Assembly: GCA_964394085.1 (NCBI GenBank)
Contig: CAYMWF010000099.1
Coordinates: 1 to 17,318 of the forward strand
DNA from: CAYMWF01 sp964394085 [NCBI: uncultured Gemmatimonadota bacterium]
GTDB lineage: Bacteria > GCA-2686955 > CAYMWF01
Direction: 5' to 3'
DNA: 17,318 bases
Below, one piece after another: positions 7,907 through 16,400 of this stretch; within the stretch, counting starts at the first letter, position 1; every line of letters starts with the position of its first letter. A model generated the notes under the pieces. That model was not told the origin of the DNA, searched no databases, and worked only from the letters and a program-made list of their open reading frames with translations. Made by a program: the position numbers and the translations under genes.

Positions 7907-9565
7907 ATGGTGCATCGACAACTTCGATCTGGTGTTCGAACCCGACCGGTTATAGAGACCGTAACCAAGGTTGAAAACCGTGACGGTTCGAACCAGACGA
8001 GGGCATCGCCCCTCGAACAAAGGAGAGATGTTTTGATTACCCTGCCAAAGGAGCGCAGAGCTCTTTTCTCTCTCTATAAATCGCTTGAAAACATCATCTC
8101 GATCCTCGACCTGGATCAGCTGCTCGAAGAAGTTATGGATATCTCGATCGATATCCTGGAAGCGGATCGTGGAATGATATTCCTGGACGATGAAGAAACG
8201 GGAGAGCTGACTTTCAGGTTCGGTCGCGATATCGATGCCGAATCAATGCAGGATGCCTACAGATACAGCACGACCGTTCTTAAACAGGCAGACCGGGAAG
8301 TGGTTTTCGTTCCGGACGTTGAAGTCGACGACAACCTGAGCGGACGCGAATCGATCCGGCGTTTCAAGATACAATCGATTATGTGCTCTCCCCTGACCAT
8401 AGGGGGAAAGATCCGGGGAGTCCTGTACCTCGACAGCCACAGCAGGATCGAAGATGAAGATGGAGGCAAGCGTCAGCTCCTGACCGCTTTTACGAACCTT
8501 GCCGCGCGCGTTATCGAAAACAGGAAACTTTACCGGCAGCTGCAGGCGACCCGGGAACAGCTCGAAGAAGAGAACCTGACGCTGAAGTCCGCCATGCGGC
8601 AGAAATACAGTTTCGATGGGATCATCGGAGACAGCGGCAGGATGCAGGAGGTCTTCAGCCTTGTATCGAGGGTGGCCCCGGGGCGAGCGAACGTGATTAT
8701 ATTCGGGGAGTCCGGCACGGGAAAGGAGCTGATAGCGCGCGCCATTCATTACGGCAGCCCCAGGAAGGACGGGCCGTTTATCGATATCAGCTGCCCCTCC
8801 GTCCCAAGAGATCTTATCGAGAGTGAATTTTTCGGTCATGAAAAAGGCGCTTTCACGGGCGCCGACAGGATGAGACGGGGAAAATTCGAACTTGCCGACG
8901 GGGGAACGCTTTTTCTCGACGAGGTGGCGGATACTGACCTGTCGACCCAGGTGAAATTGCTCCGCGCCATACAGGAACGGAATTTCATGAGGGTCGGCGG
9001 AGAGAAAAAAGTGGAGGTGGATGTCCGGATTATTTCAGCTACGAGCAAAGACCTGTCGAACCTGGTAAAAGAAGGTTCGTTCAGGGAGGATCTCTATTAC
9101 AGGTTGAACGTGGTGCCCGTTGTGCTTCCGCCGCTCCGGGAACGACGGGAGGATATCCCTGCGCTGGTTGAGCACTTCATCCTGAAATATGCACGGGAAT
9201 GCGAAAAAAGGATCGAATCGATTTCCCCTCCGGCCCTGGCTAAATTCGTTTCTTTCAACTGGCCCGGCAATGTTCGCCAGCTGGAGAACGCCGTGGAATA
9301 CGCGGTGAATATCGTAGGGCGGGAAAAGATCGATACCGCCGATCTTCCGATGTATCTGAAATCGGTGGAAGAAGGCAGGCAGGAGCATGAACCTTTGCTG
9401 GACGGCACGCTTTCACTCGATCAGCAGGTTCGCTCATTCGAGTCGGCTCTTATCCGCGGAGCGCTGGATCTCAAAGGTGGGAATCAGAGCGCCGCCGCCC
9501 GCCTGTTAGGAATCACCGAAACACGCATCCGATCGAAGATAAAAAAACTAAACCTTCCGAATTAA
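7907..9565 (+). CDS. sigma-54-dependent transcriptional activator (GAF - AAA+ - Fis-type HTH)
   Basis: A 552-residue enhancer-binding protein that remodels sigma-54 RNA polymerase. Residues 68-205 are a GAF sensor domain (single Cys160), and a short coiled coil at 206-230 links it to the AAA+ domain. The AAA+ domain has Walker A GESGTGKE 267-274, an intact sigma-54 contact loop GAFTGA 314-319, Walker B GGTLFLDEV 332-340, arginine-finger region FREDLYYRL 392-400 and sensor II WPGNVRQLEN 452-461. The C-terminal Fis-like helix-turn-helix is at 523-550 (GGNQSAAARLLGITETRI). All catalytic elements are present, so it should be active. The ATG at 7907 has no Shine-Dalgarno; an in-frame TTG at 8033 (residue 43) has AGGAGA 7 nt upstream and lies just before the conserved region, so the true start may be there. 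There is no receiver domain and no adjacent histidine kinase, so the signal is probably a small ligand or redox/gas cue. No -24/-12 element was found in this window, so its targets are probably elsewhere. Confidence 0.92.
   Translation: MVHRQLRSGVRTRPVIETVTKVENRDGSNQTRASPLEQRRDVLITLPKERRALFSLYKSLENIISILDLDQLLEEVMDISIDILEADRGMIFLDDEETGELTFRFGRDIDAESMQDAYRYSTTVLKQADREVVFVPDVEVDDNLSGRESIRRFKIQSIMCSPLTIGGKIRGVLYLDSHSRIEDEDGGKRQLLTAFTNLAARVIENRKLYRQLQATREQLEEENLTLKSAMRQKYSFDGIIGDSGRMQEVFSLVSRVAPGRANVIIFGESGTGKELIARAIHYGSPRKDGPFIDISCPSVPRDLIESEFFGHEKGAFTGADRMRRGKFELADGGTLFLDEVADTDLSTQVKLLRAIQERNFMRVGGEKKVEVDVRIISATSKDLSNLVKEGSFREDLYYRLNVVPVVLPPLRERREDIPALVEHFILKYARECEKRIESISPPALAKFVSFNWPGNVRQLENAVEYAVNIVGREKIDTADLPMYLKSVEEGRQEHEPLLDGTLSLDQQVRSFESALIRGALDLKGGNQSAAARLLGITETRIRSKIKKLNLPN
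8021..8026 (+). promoter_or_regulatory. candidate ribosome binding site for an internal TTG start of the sigma-54 activator
   Basis: AGGAGA with a 7-nt spacer to the TTG at 8033-8035. It is better placed than anything in front of the ATG at 7907. If used, the protein is 510 residues, and the poorly conserved first 42 residues would be leader sequence rather than protein. Confidence 0.45.
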
Positions 9566-9596
9566 ATATAACGCATCCTGTTCGGGGTACAAGAAC

Positions 9597-9651
9597 AAGT
9601 CCCCATTTCCTGCCATCCACCCGGGACACGCGGTGGAAGAAACGGGGACTT
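9597..9651. repeat. long imperfect inverted repeat between convergent genes
   Basis: AAGTCCCC (9597-9604) pairs perfectly with GGGGACTT (9644-9651). After one mismatch TTTC (9606-9609) pairs with GAAA (9639-9642), and inside that CCACC (9617-9621) pairs with GGTGG (9632-9636). It fills most of the 108-bp gap between the sigma-54 activator stop and the stop of the minus-strand beta-helix gene. A U-run is absent on both sides, so it is either a weak bidirectional terminator or a dispersed REP-like palindrome. A smaller dyad, GTTC...GAAC (9580-9596), adjoins it. Confidence 0.6.
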
Positions 9652-9673
9652 TCGAATCTAATTGCTGCTTGTA

Positions 9674-11443
9674 TCAGGTTTCGATCCGGAAAATGCATTC
9701 GTCGGCCAGGTCACCTTCAGAAGTAACCTGGTAGCGATATACCCCTTCCAGGGCGGTTCCGGGAACATCATAATAGAAGAAACGCTGAATAGAGAATGGA
9801 TCATCGCCTGCGGGAGCGACATCGGTCACACCTTCAAAGTCGGGCCTGATCAATCCCGTCGGCAGCACGAAGTGGGATTCGAACTCCAGGGATATCGGAT
9901 CAGACAGCCTGTTTATCACCGACCATTCGATCCAGGCGGTTTCGCCCAGTCCTATATGATACTTGTCCGGCGTAAGGTAGAGGATCCATTCCTTTGACTG
10001 GTCGAAGTAAAACCTTCCGATGTCCGCCCGGGTACCGTCCGGATCGGTATCATCCGCCGGACCGGCATCGATGCAGGGAGAACCGTTAAGAAGCCTGTAA
10101 TCCCCTCCAGTTTCGGCATTGACATAAAGTGGATCAACATAGATATCGTTCACTCCCGGTGAGATACCTGTATAATCGCCTCCTTCGTTGTCGAAGAAGT
10201 TATTGTTAATCAGGTCCATTACAACCAGCGAACCGGTGATCGCGCCGCCTTCCGCGGTTCCCGAAATACAGCATCCCTTGACCCTGGCGTGAAGACTGCT
10301 GAGGAGAAGCGTGCCTCCGGTTGGAGCTCCGTTATTCTCGAAAGTGTTGTAATCGCAGGTCAGTGCGGTGGTTGATGCGAAGATTCCGCCGCCATACGCG
10401 GATGCTCTGTTTAACTCGATGATGGTCCGGTTGATATCGACAGTGCAGTCCGTGAAGTATGCGCCGGCTCCCTTTATCGCTTCGCCCCGCCTTACGAGGG
10501 CCCGCGTGATGTCGAAGCTCGTGCGTTCGCCGTAAAGGTTGCCTCCGTGACTGGGGCAGGTATTGCAGCTGAGCAGCGTACTGTCCACCGCTGACGTGCA
10601 GTCGATAAGGTAAAGCCCTCCGCCTTCGCTGCCGGCGTCATTGGACATTATCATATCGCCGAAACACTCCACAGTCGCGCTGGTCGCCCATACGGCGCCG
10701 CCGTCTCCGCAAACGCTGTTCTTGAAGTAGTAGCTCGTTTCCGACAGCAGGCTTCCGTCTTTTATATAAATGCAGCCTCCATCCCTGGCGCGGTTGGATT
10801 CGAACAGGTTGTTGCGGGTTTCGAGAGTGCCCGCCCTGAAATAGATCGCTCCTCCGTCATAGGATGAATTGTTTGTAAAAGTATTTCCTTCCAGGTCGTA
10901 CAGGTTGTTCTCCAGGTATGCGGCGCCTCCGGAAGAGGCGGAATTATAGTTGAACGTGTTACCTGTAAGAGTGACGGGCTGGATATTGCTGTATACCGCT
11001 CCGCCTTTGTCCGCAGTATTCCAGCAGAAGACATTCCCTTCAAGAACCGGCCGGGCGTCTTTCGAGTAAACGGCTCCACCTTTGCGTTCACCTCCTTCAA
11101 CCCGTCCACCGCCGCCTGCCACAGTGAAACCAATGAGCTTCGTGTCTGTGTTTTCCCAATGAGTGAATGTAATTATCGCATCGGTTCCATCACCCTTAAT
11201 CCACGTCGCATCCGGGCCGTCAGTCGACATCACGACGATTTTTTTCCCATTGAAATCAATGTGTTCATAATATTCGCCGGGGCTCACCAGGACTGTATCT
11301 CCATTAACCGAGATATTGACGGCGCCTTGTATTGTGGACATCTCGTCAGGAACCGGAATCGTCCTTGCGTAAGCAAAACCGACAGATAGACTAATTGAGA
11401 GGATTACTCCGATTGTAACCATGGAAATTCTTAATGCACGCAT
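9674..11443 (-). CDS. secreted right-handed beta-helix protein, large (BH3)
   Basis: A 589-residue exported protein starting at the ATG at 11443. Its signal peptide ends AYA near residue 26. The cap (TIPVPDEMSTIQGAV 28-42, NGDTVLVSPGEYYEHIDFNG 47-66) matches that of BH1 and BH2. Residues 105-420 form an extended beta-helix of about twelve coils built on a GNTFxxNxAxxGGAxY pattern, followed by the closing motif VDPLYV...GSPCIDAG (436-461). From about 486 a C-terminal beta-sandwich module opens LTPDKYHIGLGE, nearly the same as the LTPDVYSIQGGG opening of the peptidase's last domain. The tryptophan of the W-x-D signature is absent, but LPTG (527-530), P (at 533) and the closing G-x-Y are kept. 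Ten or so Cys occur in the helix. It has its own promoter at 11514-11542. No enzyme active site was recognised; a surface or adhesive role is inferred from family type only. Confidence 0.9.
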   Translation of the reverse strand: MRALRISMVTIGVILSISLSVGFAYARTIPVPDEMSTIQGAVNISVNGDTVLVSPGEYYEHIDFNGKKIVVMSTDGPDATWIKGDGTDAIITFTHWENTDTKLIGFTVAGGGGRVEGGERKGGAVYSKDARPVLEGNVFCWNTADKGGAVYSNIQPVTLTGNTFNYNSASSGGAAYLENNLYDLEGNTFTNNSSYDGGAIYFRAGTLETRNNLFESNRARDGGCIYIKDGSLLSETSYYFKNSVCGDGGAVWATSATVECFGDMIMSNDAGSEGGGLYLIDCTSAVDSTLLSCNTCPSHGGNLYGERTSFDITRALVRRGEAIKGAGAYFTDCTVDINRTIIELNRASAYGGGIFASTTALTCDYNTFENNGAPTGGTLLLSSLHARVKGCCISGTAEGGAITGSLVVMDLINNNFFDNEGGDYTGISPGVNDIYVDPLYVNAETGGDYRLLNGSPCIDAGPADDTDPDGTRADIGRFYFDQSKEWILYLTPDKYHIGLGETAWIEWSVINRLSDPISLEFESHFVLPTGLIRPDFEGVTDVAPAGDDPFSIQRFFYYDVPGTALEGVYRYQVTSEGDLADECIFRIET

Positions 11444-11448
11444 TTCTG

Positions 11449-11453
11449 CCTCC
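11449..11453 (-). promoter_or_regulatory. ribosome binding site fixing the BH3 start
   Basis: GGAGG read on the minus strand, 5 nt before the ATG at 11443. It overlaps the in-frame GTG at 11455, which is therefore rejected as the start. Spacing is identical to the sites of BH1 and BH2. Confidence 0.85.
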
Positions 11454-11513
11454 ACTTGAATAAAATGCGGAATGAAACTGAATACCGTTTCCTATTGGAC
11501 TAAACTACTGTTC

Positions 11514-11542
11514 AGTATAGTTGACATTGGGTGGTATGTCAA
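11514..11542 (-). promoter_or_regulatory. strong sigma-70 promoter for BH3
   Basis: On the minus strand: a perfect -35 TTGACA (bases 11542 down to 11537), a 17-nt spacer (11520-11536), then -10 TATACT (11519 down to 11514). Expected start near 11507, which gives a leader of about 64 nt to the ATG at 11443. This is the best-matching promoter in the window. Confidence 0.75.
11521..11542. promoter_or_regulatory. 22-bp inverted repeat overlapping the BH3 promoter, candidate operator
   Basis: TTGACAT (11521-11527) and ATGTCAA (11536-11542) are perfect 7-bp arms separated by 8 bp. One arm is the -35 element of BH3 and the other fills its spacer next to the -10, so a dimeric repressor here would block the polymerase. 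Centre-to-centre arm spacing of 15 bp is larger than one helical turn but within the range for dimeric regulators. The regulator is unknown. Confidence 0.5.
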
Positions 11543-11671
11543 GGAAAAAGTAATATGGTGGAGTAAATCTAACGTTCCAATATACCACAAATTTGTAAAC
11601 TTATATCCGATTTTTCCCTCCGGATTAAGCTTCCAGCCCTGGTGAGTCGATAGAATCAGCAAGGAGGATTC

Positions 11672-13381
11672 ATGTTCAATCTTAGACGAAAACAGATCGG
11701 AGCCTATCCTGGCCAGGGTCTTTTAAGTAACCGGAGCGGCTGCTCGAAGGATATTCTGCTGGTTTTTCCAGATGTCGCAAGACACCGCAGAATCCTGTAT
11801 CCTCCGGTCAATCTGCTAGCCCTTTCCGTCACACTGACAGGCGCCGGCTTTTCGGTGCATATCCTCGATGACAGACTGGAGCCTTCCGACTGGTGCGACC
11901 AGTCCGGCAGGGCGTGGGGCATCGGAAAATGCAGTGAGTGGTGGGCAATGAATGCCGATAGGCTGCTTTTCGTGGGAATCTGTGCTCATGCCCCCCGGCA
12001 GACTGAACTCGGTAAAAGATTCGCCCGTGAAATTCGTTTATCGCATCCGGATGTTCCCATCGTCTGGGGAGGATGGCTCCCAACCCGGGATCCCGTATCT
12101 TTCGTTGAGAGTCCGGAGGTTGATCTCGCAGTTCTCGGGGATGCTGATTTCAGTATTGTTGAATTAGCTCAGGCATTTTATTCGGGAAAGGATCCCAGGA
12201 ATGTGGCCGGTATTGCGTGGTTGGGGAATGGGGCCAGGTGCGTGGTCAATGCTCCGAACAGGCCGATAGACGCGTCGGAAACTCCACCGATGCCTTTCAA
12301 CACGGTTCCAGTCTCCGCGTATCTCAGAAAGAACGGGCATTTTCTTTACATCTCCACAAGGATGGGACATGCCTCTTCTAAACCGAAGGGTGATTCCGTC
12401 AGCCCTTTGGATTCGATGAATTCCCATTATCCGCCCTCCAGGATTGTTGACGATTTGATTCAGCTGGAACGAGAACACCATCCGGCCGAACTGCGGATTG
12501 TTGATGAAGCCCTGTTTTCAGATATGGACCGGACCCGGGAGATACTGCAGGGTTTGTTGAGACGTGGTTTCAGGACCCGATGGACGGCATATACCGATAC
12601 CGAACGACTCGAAGCGCTACCCGGTGAAACAATACGACTGATGGCGGATTCGGAATGCAGCCGGGTTTTTATCGAATTCGGAGATGGGGTTCGATCCGGC
12701 TCCGGCGGTCCGAATACACTGATAAGGCTTGAGCGGATGAGACGTCTGGTTGCCCGGCTTGCCGATGCGGGAATAAACGTTACGATTGCCATTTCTTCAG
12801 ATTCGGCTGGAAAGAGAATGTCCGATTTTCTTGCAACACTGGATTTCGTGGACTGGTTGCATCGGAAGTACACGGGAAGCCGGTTCGTTTTCCGTTACCA
12901 GACCGGGACGGGAGAGCCGTCCGGTCTTTCTGAGCTGACAAAAAGCGATCGCCGGCTGCACCGGATAATCCACGCCTGTTTCACCCATTATCTTGATCTT
13001 GCCTACATGACGAAAAGAAGGTTCTCCGATTCGTTTCTCACGTATCCCGAGACTCTATTCCTCTCGATAGTCAGCCCGATATCCAGGTTCCGGGTGAGAA
13101 GAAAGTTCTTCCGCATGGCGGTTGGATGGCGGCTGGTTCTTATTCTGCGAAAACTTGCGGAATATCGGGATAGAATCGAATCGATTCTTTTTGAAACCTC
13201 CTGGCGATATCGCGCGAGCCGGCAGACCGCAGGTTTCACACGTGAACTCCAGTCGGCCCAGAGGAACATCCTGGAGACTCTAATGGCGGGGCAAGTTAAA
13301 ACAACACACGACTCGAAGATGAATCCCGGTGAAAATAAACGATCCGAAAAGCCGGGAAGCTCTTTCCAGGTCAGATTATAA
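11672..13381 (+). CDS. cobalamin-binding/radical-SAM-like protein lacking the iron-sulfur cysteines
   Basis: A 569-residue protein; ATG 11672 follows AAGGAGG by 4 nt. Residues 26-170 resemble the B12-binding Rossmann-type domain that precedes many radical SAM enzymes: DILLVFPD (27-34), YPPVNLLALSVTLTGAGFSV (43-62), HPDVPIVWGGWLPTRDP (125-141), VDLAVLGDADFSIVELAQAF (150-169). Residues 224-395 have the outline of the radical SAM barrel: FLYISTR (224-230), ELRIVDEALFSD (273-284, like the usual FVDDNF strand), WTAYTD (304-309), VFIEFGDG (332-339). The loop that should carry CxxxCxxC right after ISTR contains none; it reads MGHASSKPKG (231-240). The seven Cys in the protein are scattered. The frame is open and the ribosome site is strong, so this is not obvious decay. 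It should not reduce SAM conventionally. Possible roles are a scaffold, B12 sensor or divergent enzyme. The tail from 540 is basic and disordered-looking. Confidence 0.8.
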   Translation: MFNLRRKQIGAYPGQGLLSNRSGCSKDILLVFPDVARHRRILYPPVNLLALSVTLTGAGFSVHILDDRLEPSDWCDQSGRAWGIGKCSEWWAMNADRLLFVGICAHAPRQTELGKRFAREIRLSHPDVPIVWGGWLPTRDPVSFVESPEVDLAVLGDADFSIVELAQAFYSGKDPRNVAGIAWLGNGARCVVNAPNRPIDASETPPMPFNTVPVSAYLRKNGHFLYISTRMGHASSKPKGDSVSPLDSMNSHYPPSRIVDDLIQLEREHHPAELRIVDEALFSDMDRTREILQGLLRRGFRTRWTAYTDTERLEALPGETIRLMADSECSRVFIEFGDGVRSGSGGPNTLIRLERMRRLVARLADAGINVTIAISSDSAGKRMSDFLATLDFVDWLHRKYTGSRFVFRYQTGTGEPSGLSELTKSDRRLHRIIHACFTHYLDLAYMTKRRFSDSFLTYPETLFLSIVSPISRFRVRRKFFRMAVGWRLVLILRKLAEYRDRIESILFETSWRYRASRQTAGFTRELQSAQRNILETLMAGQVKTTHDSKMNPGENKRSEKPGSSFQVRL

Positions 13382-13397
13382 ACGGTAACAAAAAAAA

Positions 13398-13419
13398 GAG
13401 GCGCGTCCCGACGCGCCTC
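13398..13419. terminator. intrinsic terminator shared by convergent genes
   Basis: A perfect 10-bp GC-rich stem, GAGGCGCGTC with GACGCGCCTC, around a 2-nt loop (functionally 9 bp with a tetraloop). Read on the minus strand it is followed directly by eight T residues (13397-13390), a classic rho-independent terminator for the peptidase gene ending at 13478. On the plus strand the following sequence is only moderately T-rich, so termination of the gene ending at 13381 is plausible but weaker. Confidence 0.92.
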
Positions 13420-13477
13420 CTGTTGTTTGATTCGAAAATATGTCGAACCGCTGAACTGCTGTACCGGCTATCCGCAG

Positions 13478-16400
13478 TTACTCGGTCACTTCCAGCGTAA
13501 AGCCGCCCGAATTCAGAATTTCATCCGGCCAGGTCCCAACCTTTCCTTCATAGTAATAATCACCCAGCGGTGCAATGTAAGGCACTCTGACGGGTTGGGA
13601 TCCCGAGACAATTTCCCCCGGTTCCAGAGTCAACGTGAACGGGCCAACATGGGGGTTACCGGGGAAGGGATCGCCGTCCGGCATGGTGATATCGGTCCAG
13701 ACATGGAACGTTTCCGATGACCAGGAACTGTTTACCAGCGTGAAATCTACGGTTACTATTCCACCTCCCTGGATTGAATAGACATCAGGTGTCAGCACAA
13801 TAGTTAAACCGCCTTCTCCGGCGACTATCACGTCGTCGATGTACCATCCTTCCTCGGTAACGGATCCATCCGTTCCGAAACGGAACCGGAACATGGCCAC
13901 GCCGTCGAATCCTGAAAGGTCGAATTCTTCCTGGGCCCAGCCGCTGCTGCCGGAGTAGCAGGGAGTATCATACGGCAGCGGATTTCCGTATGAGTTGTTG
14001 ATCAGGTACGGATAACCGCCGACGGGGGTGATCTGCTGCCATGAAGCGCCTTCGTCCGTGGAGATTTCTACAATTGCTCCGTCATAAGCGTAGGAGCCGG
14101 ATGCCGTCTCTGCATCGATCCAGTGCCAGAACGTGAGTGTAGCATTATCCGGAACCACGATGATCGGAGTAACCAGCCCCGCGTCCAGGTCGTCGGAGTA
14201 ATCTCCCGAACCCTGCGCTCCGCATTTCCAGGCATGGGTCGGGGAGTGATCACGCTGAGTCGAAAGGTGCCATTGATCGCCGAACCCGATTGTGACGGCG
14301 CCGTGGGTCCAGTCACCCTCGCCGGATTCCATGTCATCCATGAAGCCGGCTCCCTGTATGAGAAGTTCGAAGGGAAGTTCGACGCTGTACCAGTCGCTCG
14401 TGACGCCCAGGGTCAGAACAGGGCGGTAGGGCGATGGGCAGTCGGATGATATTTCGATCTCGAAAGCCGGGGTATTCACTCCTGTTCCTCCCGGCGCAAT
14501 CTCGGGATAGACTGCCGAACCCTGGGTGATGGTCACGAAGGGATCATCAAGCTCCAGGAGCGCCGTCAGTATATCGGATTGCAGAGATCCGTCGTTCCGG
14601 AGGGTGATCGAAATCGACCCGACCTCTCCGGGTTCGAGCACACCGTTTCCGTTTCCACCAGGGAAGGGGTCACTGGCCTCGTAACCATCGATTAAGAGCA
14701 CCGGTGCTTTAATTGTCAGGTAGAACCTCGACTCCCAGCTCAATCCTCCGTCCGCTTCGATCAGGAGATTATTTTCGATCTTGTGTCCATCAGGGCACTC
14801 GGAGTCTATCGAGATATCGAAGTCTTCGGCGCACCAGACCTCTTCACCAGCCTGAATCAGACCGTATTCTTCGTACCCGTCCAGGACGGCGGCGAACGGG
14901 TCATCCGATGTGAGGGTCGCGAAAACACCTGCGGCGTCGTCACCGCCCCAGTTTTTGAGCGCCACGGGTATCTCGAGCGTTTCACCGGGTCCGGCCTCGC
15001 CGTCGCCGTTGCCGTAGCTGCCGCCCGAGTAGTCGTCGTCAATGATATTCGCTGAATACGCAACGAAGGCGCCTTCCGACGCCGGGAAGATATAACCGTG
15101 GTGCGGTGCCAGGTCGACTCCCGTGATTACGACGTGTATGGTATCCGGAGTTAAAGTTTGCACCGGCACGAGGCTGAAACCTGACTCATCGGTATAGGCG
15201 GTGGAATGTATATCGTCTCCCTGGGACAGGCAGACCAGAGCGCCTTCAACGGGGGAGCCGCCGTAGCTGACGTTCACCGGTACTTCGAACGGACCGATGG
15301 GGATTGTCGGCGGATAGACGCAATCAGCCTCCCAGGGCACATGGTACCAGACCTTCAGCGACGGATCGCCGAGAACGTTGTAGACCTCGAAGTAATACTT
15401 GCTTCGCCCGCCGCCGCCGTAATATTCGTATAATTTGAGAAGTGCATAATCGGTCATCTGGTGAAGGGCCCGCAGATCCTGCGCGAAATAACCCTCCCAC
15501 TGGCGCTTTTCCAGGATATCGTCTTCATCCCAGTATGTGCTCGCCGAACCTCCCCAGAAGCCGATGGCGCCGTTCCCCTCCGTCCTCATCCATGTTTCAC
15601 CGAAACACTCGGAAACCTCGAAGTTCCCTGTATTGCAGGAGTTGCTGATAACGAACGGCAGCATTCCCTCGTTGACGAGTCCTCTGACATCACTCTGTGA
15701 GAATGCGGGATTGTACCAGGAGTCGTTGCTTCCGTGTCCCGAGTAGTTGGCGATTGTGCGTCCGTCATTTAGAGAGTTTTTAATATCCTGGGTGTTGCCG
15801 CCGCTATGGGCGTAGATCTTGTCGCAGATTACGCCGGCGGGTTCGAAAAAGTTTTCGATGACGAAGTTATGAGTTCCTTCGGAAATCTGGTAATTGTCTT
15901 CCGAGGCCATGAATACGGCTTTCTCGAACCAGAGCGACTGGGTGGCTTCGGTGAGGGTTTCATACCCGATGACCTTCGATGCCATCTCTGCAACCTGGGC
16001 GGCATCCGTCGCGGGGAACCGTCCGATTCCGGCGTCGGGCAGGTAGTCGCTCCCGTCAAGAGTGACGAAATAGAGGTCGGCCACCGAGTAGGTTTCCCCG
16101 CCTTGGAAGGATGGAAGCTGGGGATTGTCACCGACCAGAAGGATAATCGACGGAGGGTATTCCCAGCTGTCGTAGGCGTCCTGGATATACGCCTTGATTC
16201 CGTTAGTGGACCAGGGTGAGATTTCCACCTCGGTTGCGATTACGACTTCGAAGCCCTTCAGCTCCTTCCATTCGAGCATTGCGTTGAGTTCGGACACAAC
16301 ACCGCTCGGAGAAATGACGAGATAGACAATCGGGAGATCCTCGCCTCCGTCGGTGGAGAACGTCCCGGAGTTCAGTATCCGCTGATCGAGCATCGTTCCG

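Noticed and set aside
8243-8839. 198-codon minus-strand reading frame inside the sigma-54 activator
   Set aside because: Antisense to the conserved GAF/AAA+ region, with no ribosome site and no family resemblance.
11587-11596. ACAAATTTGT perfect palindrome upstream of the radical-SAM-like gene
   Set aside because: Only 10 bp and AT-rich, expected by chance in such an intergenic region; no flanking promoter supports an operator.
15806-16219. 137-codon plus-strand reading frame inside the C25 peptidase
   Set aside because: It overlaps the catalytic domain in antisense and has no family features; a shadow frame.
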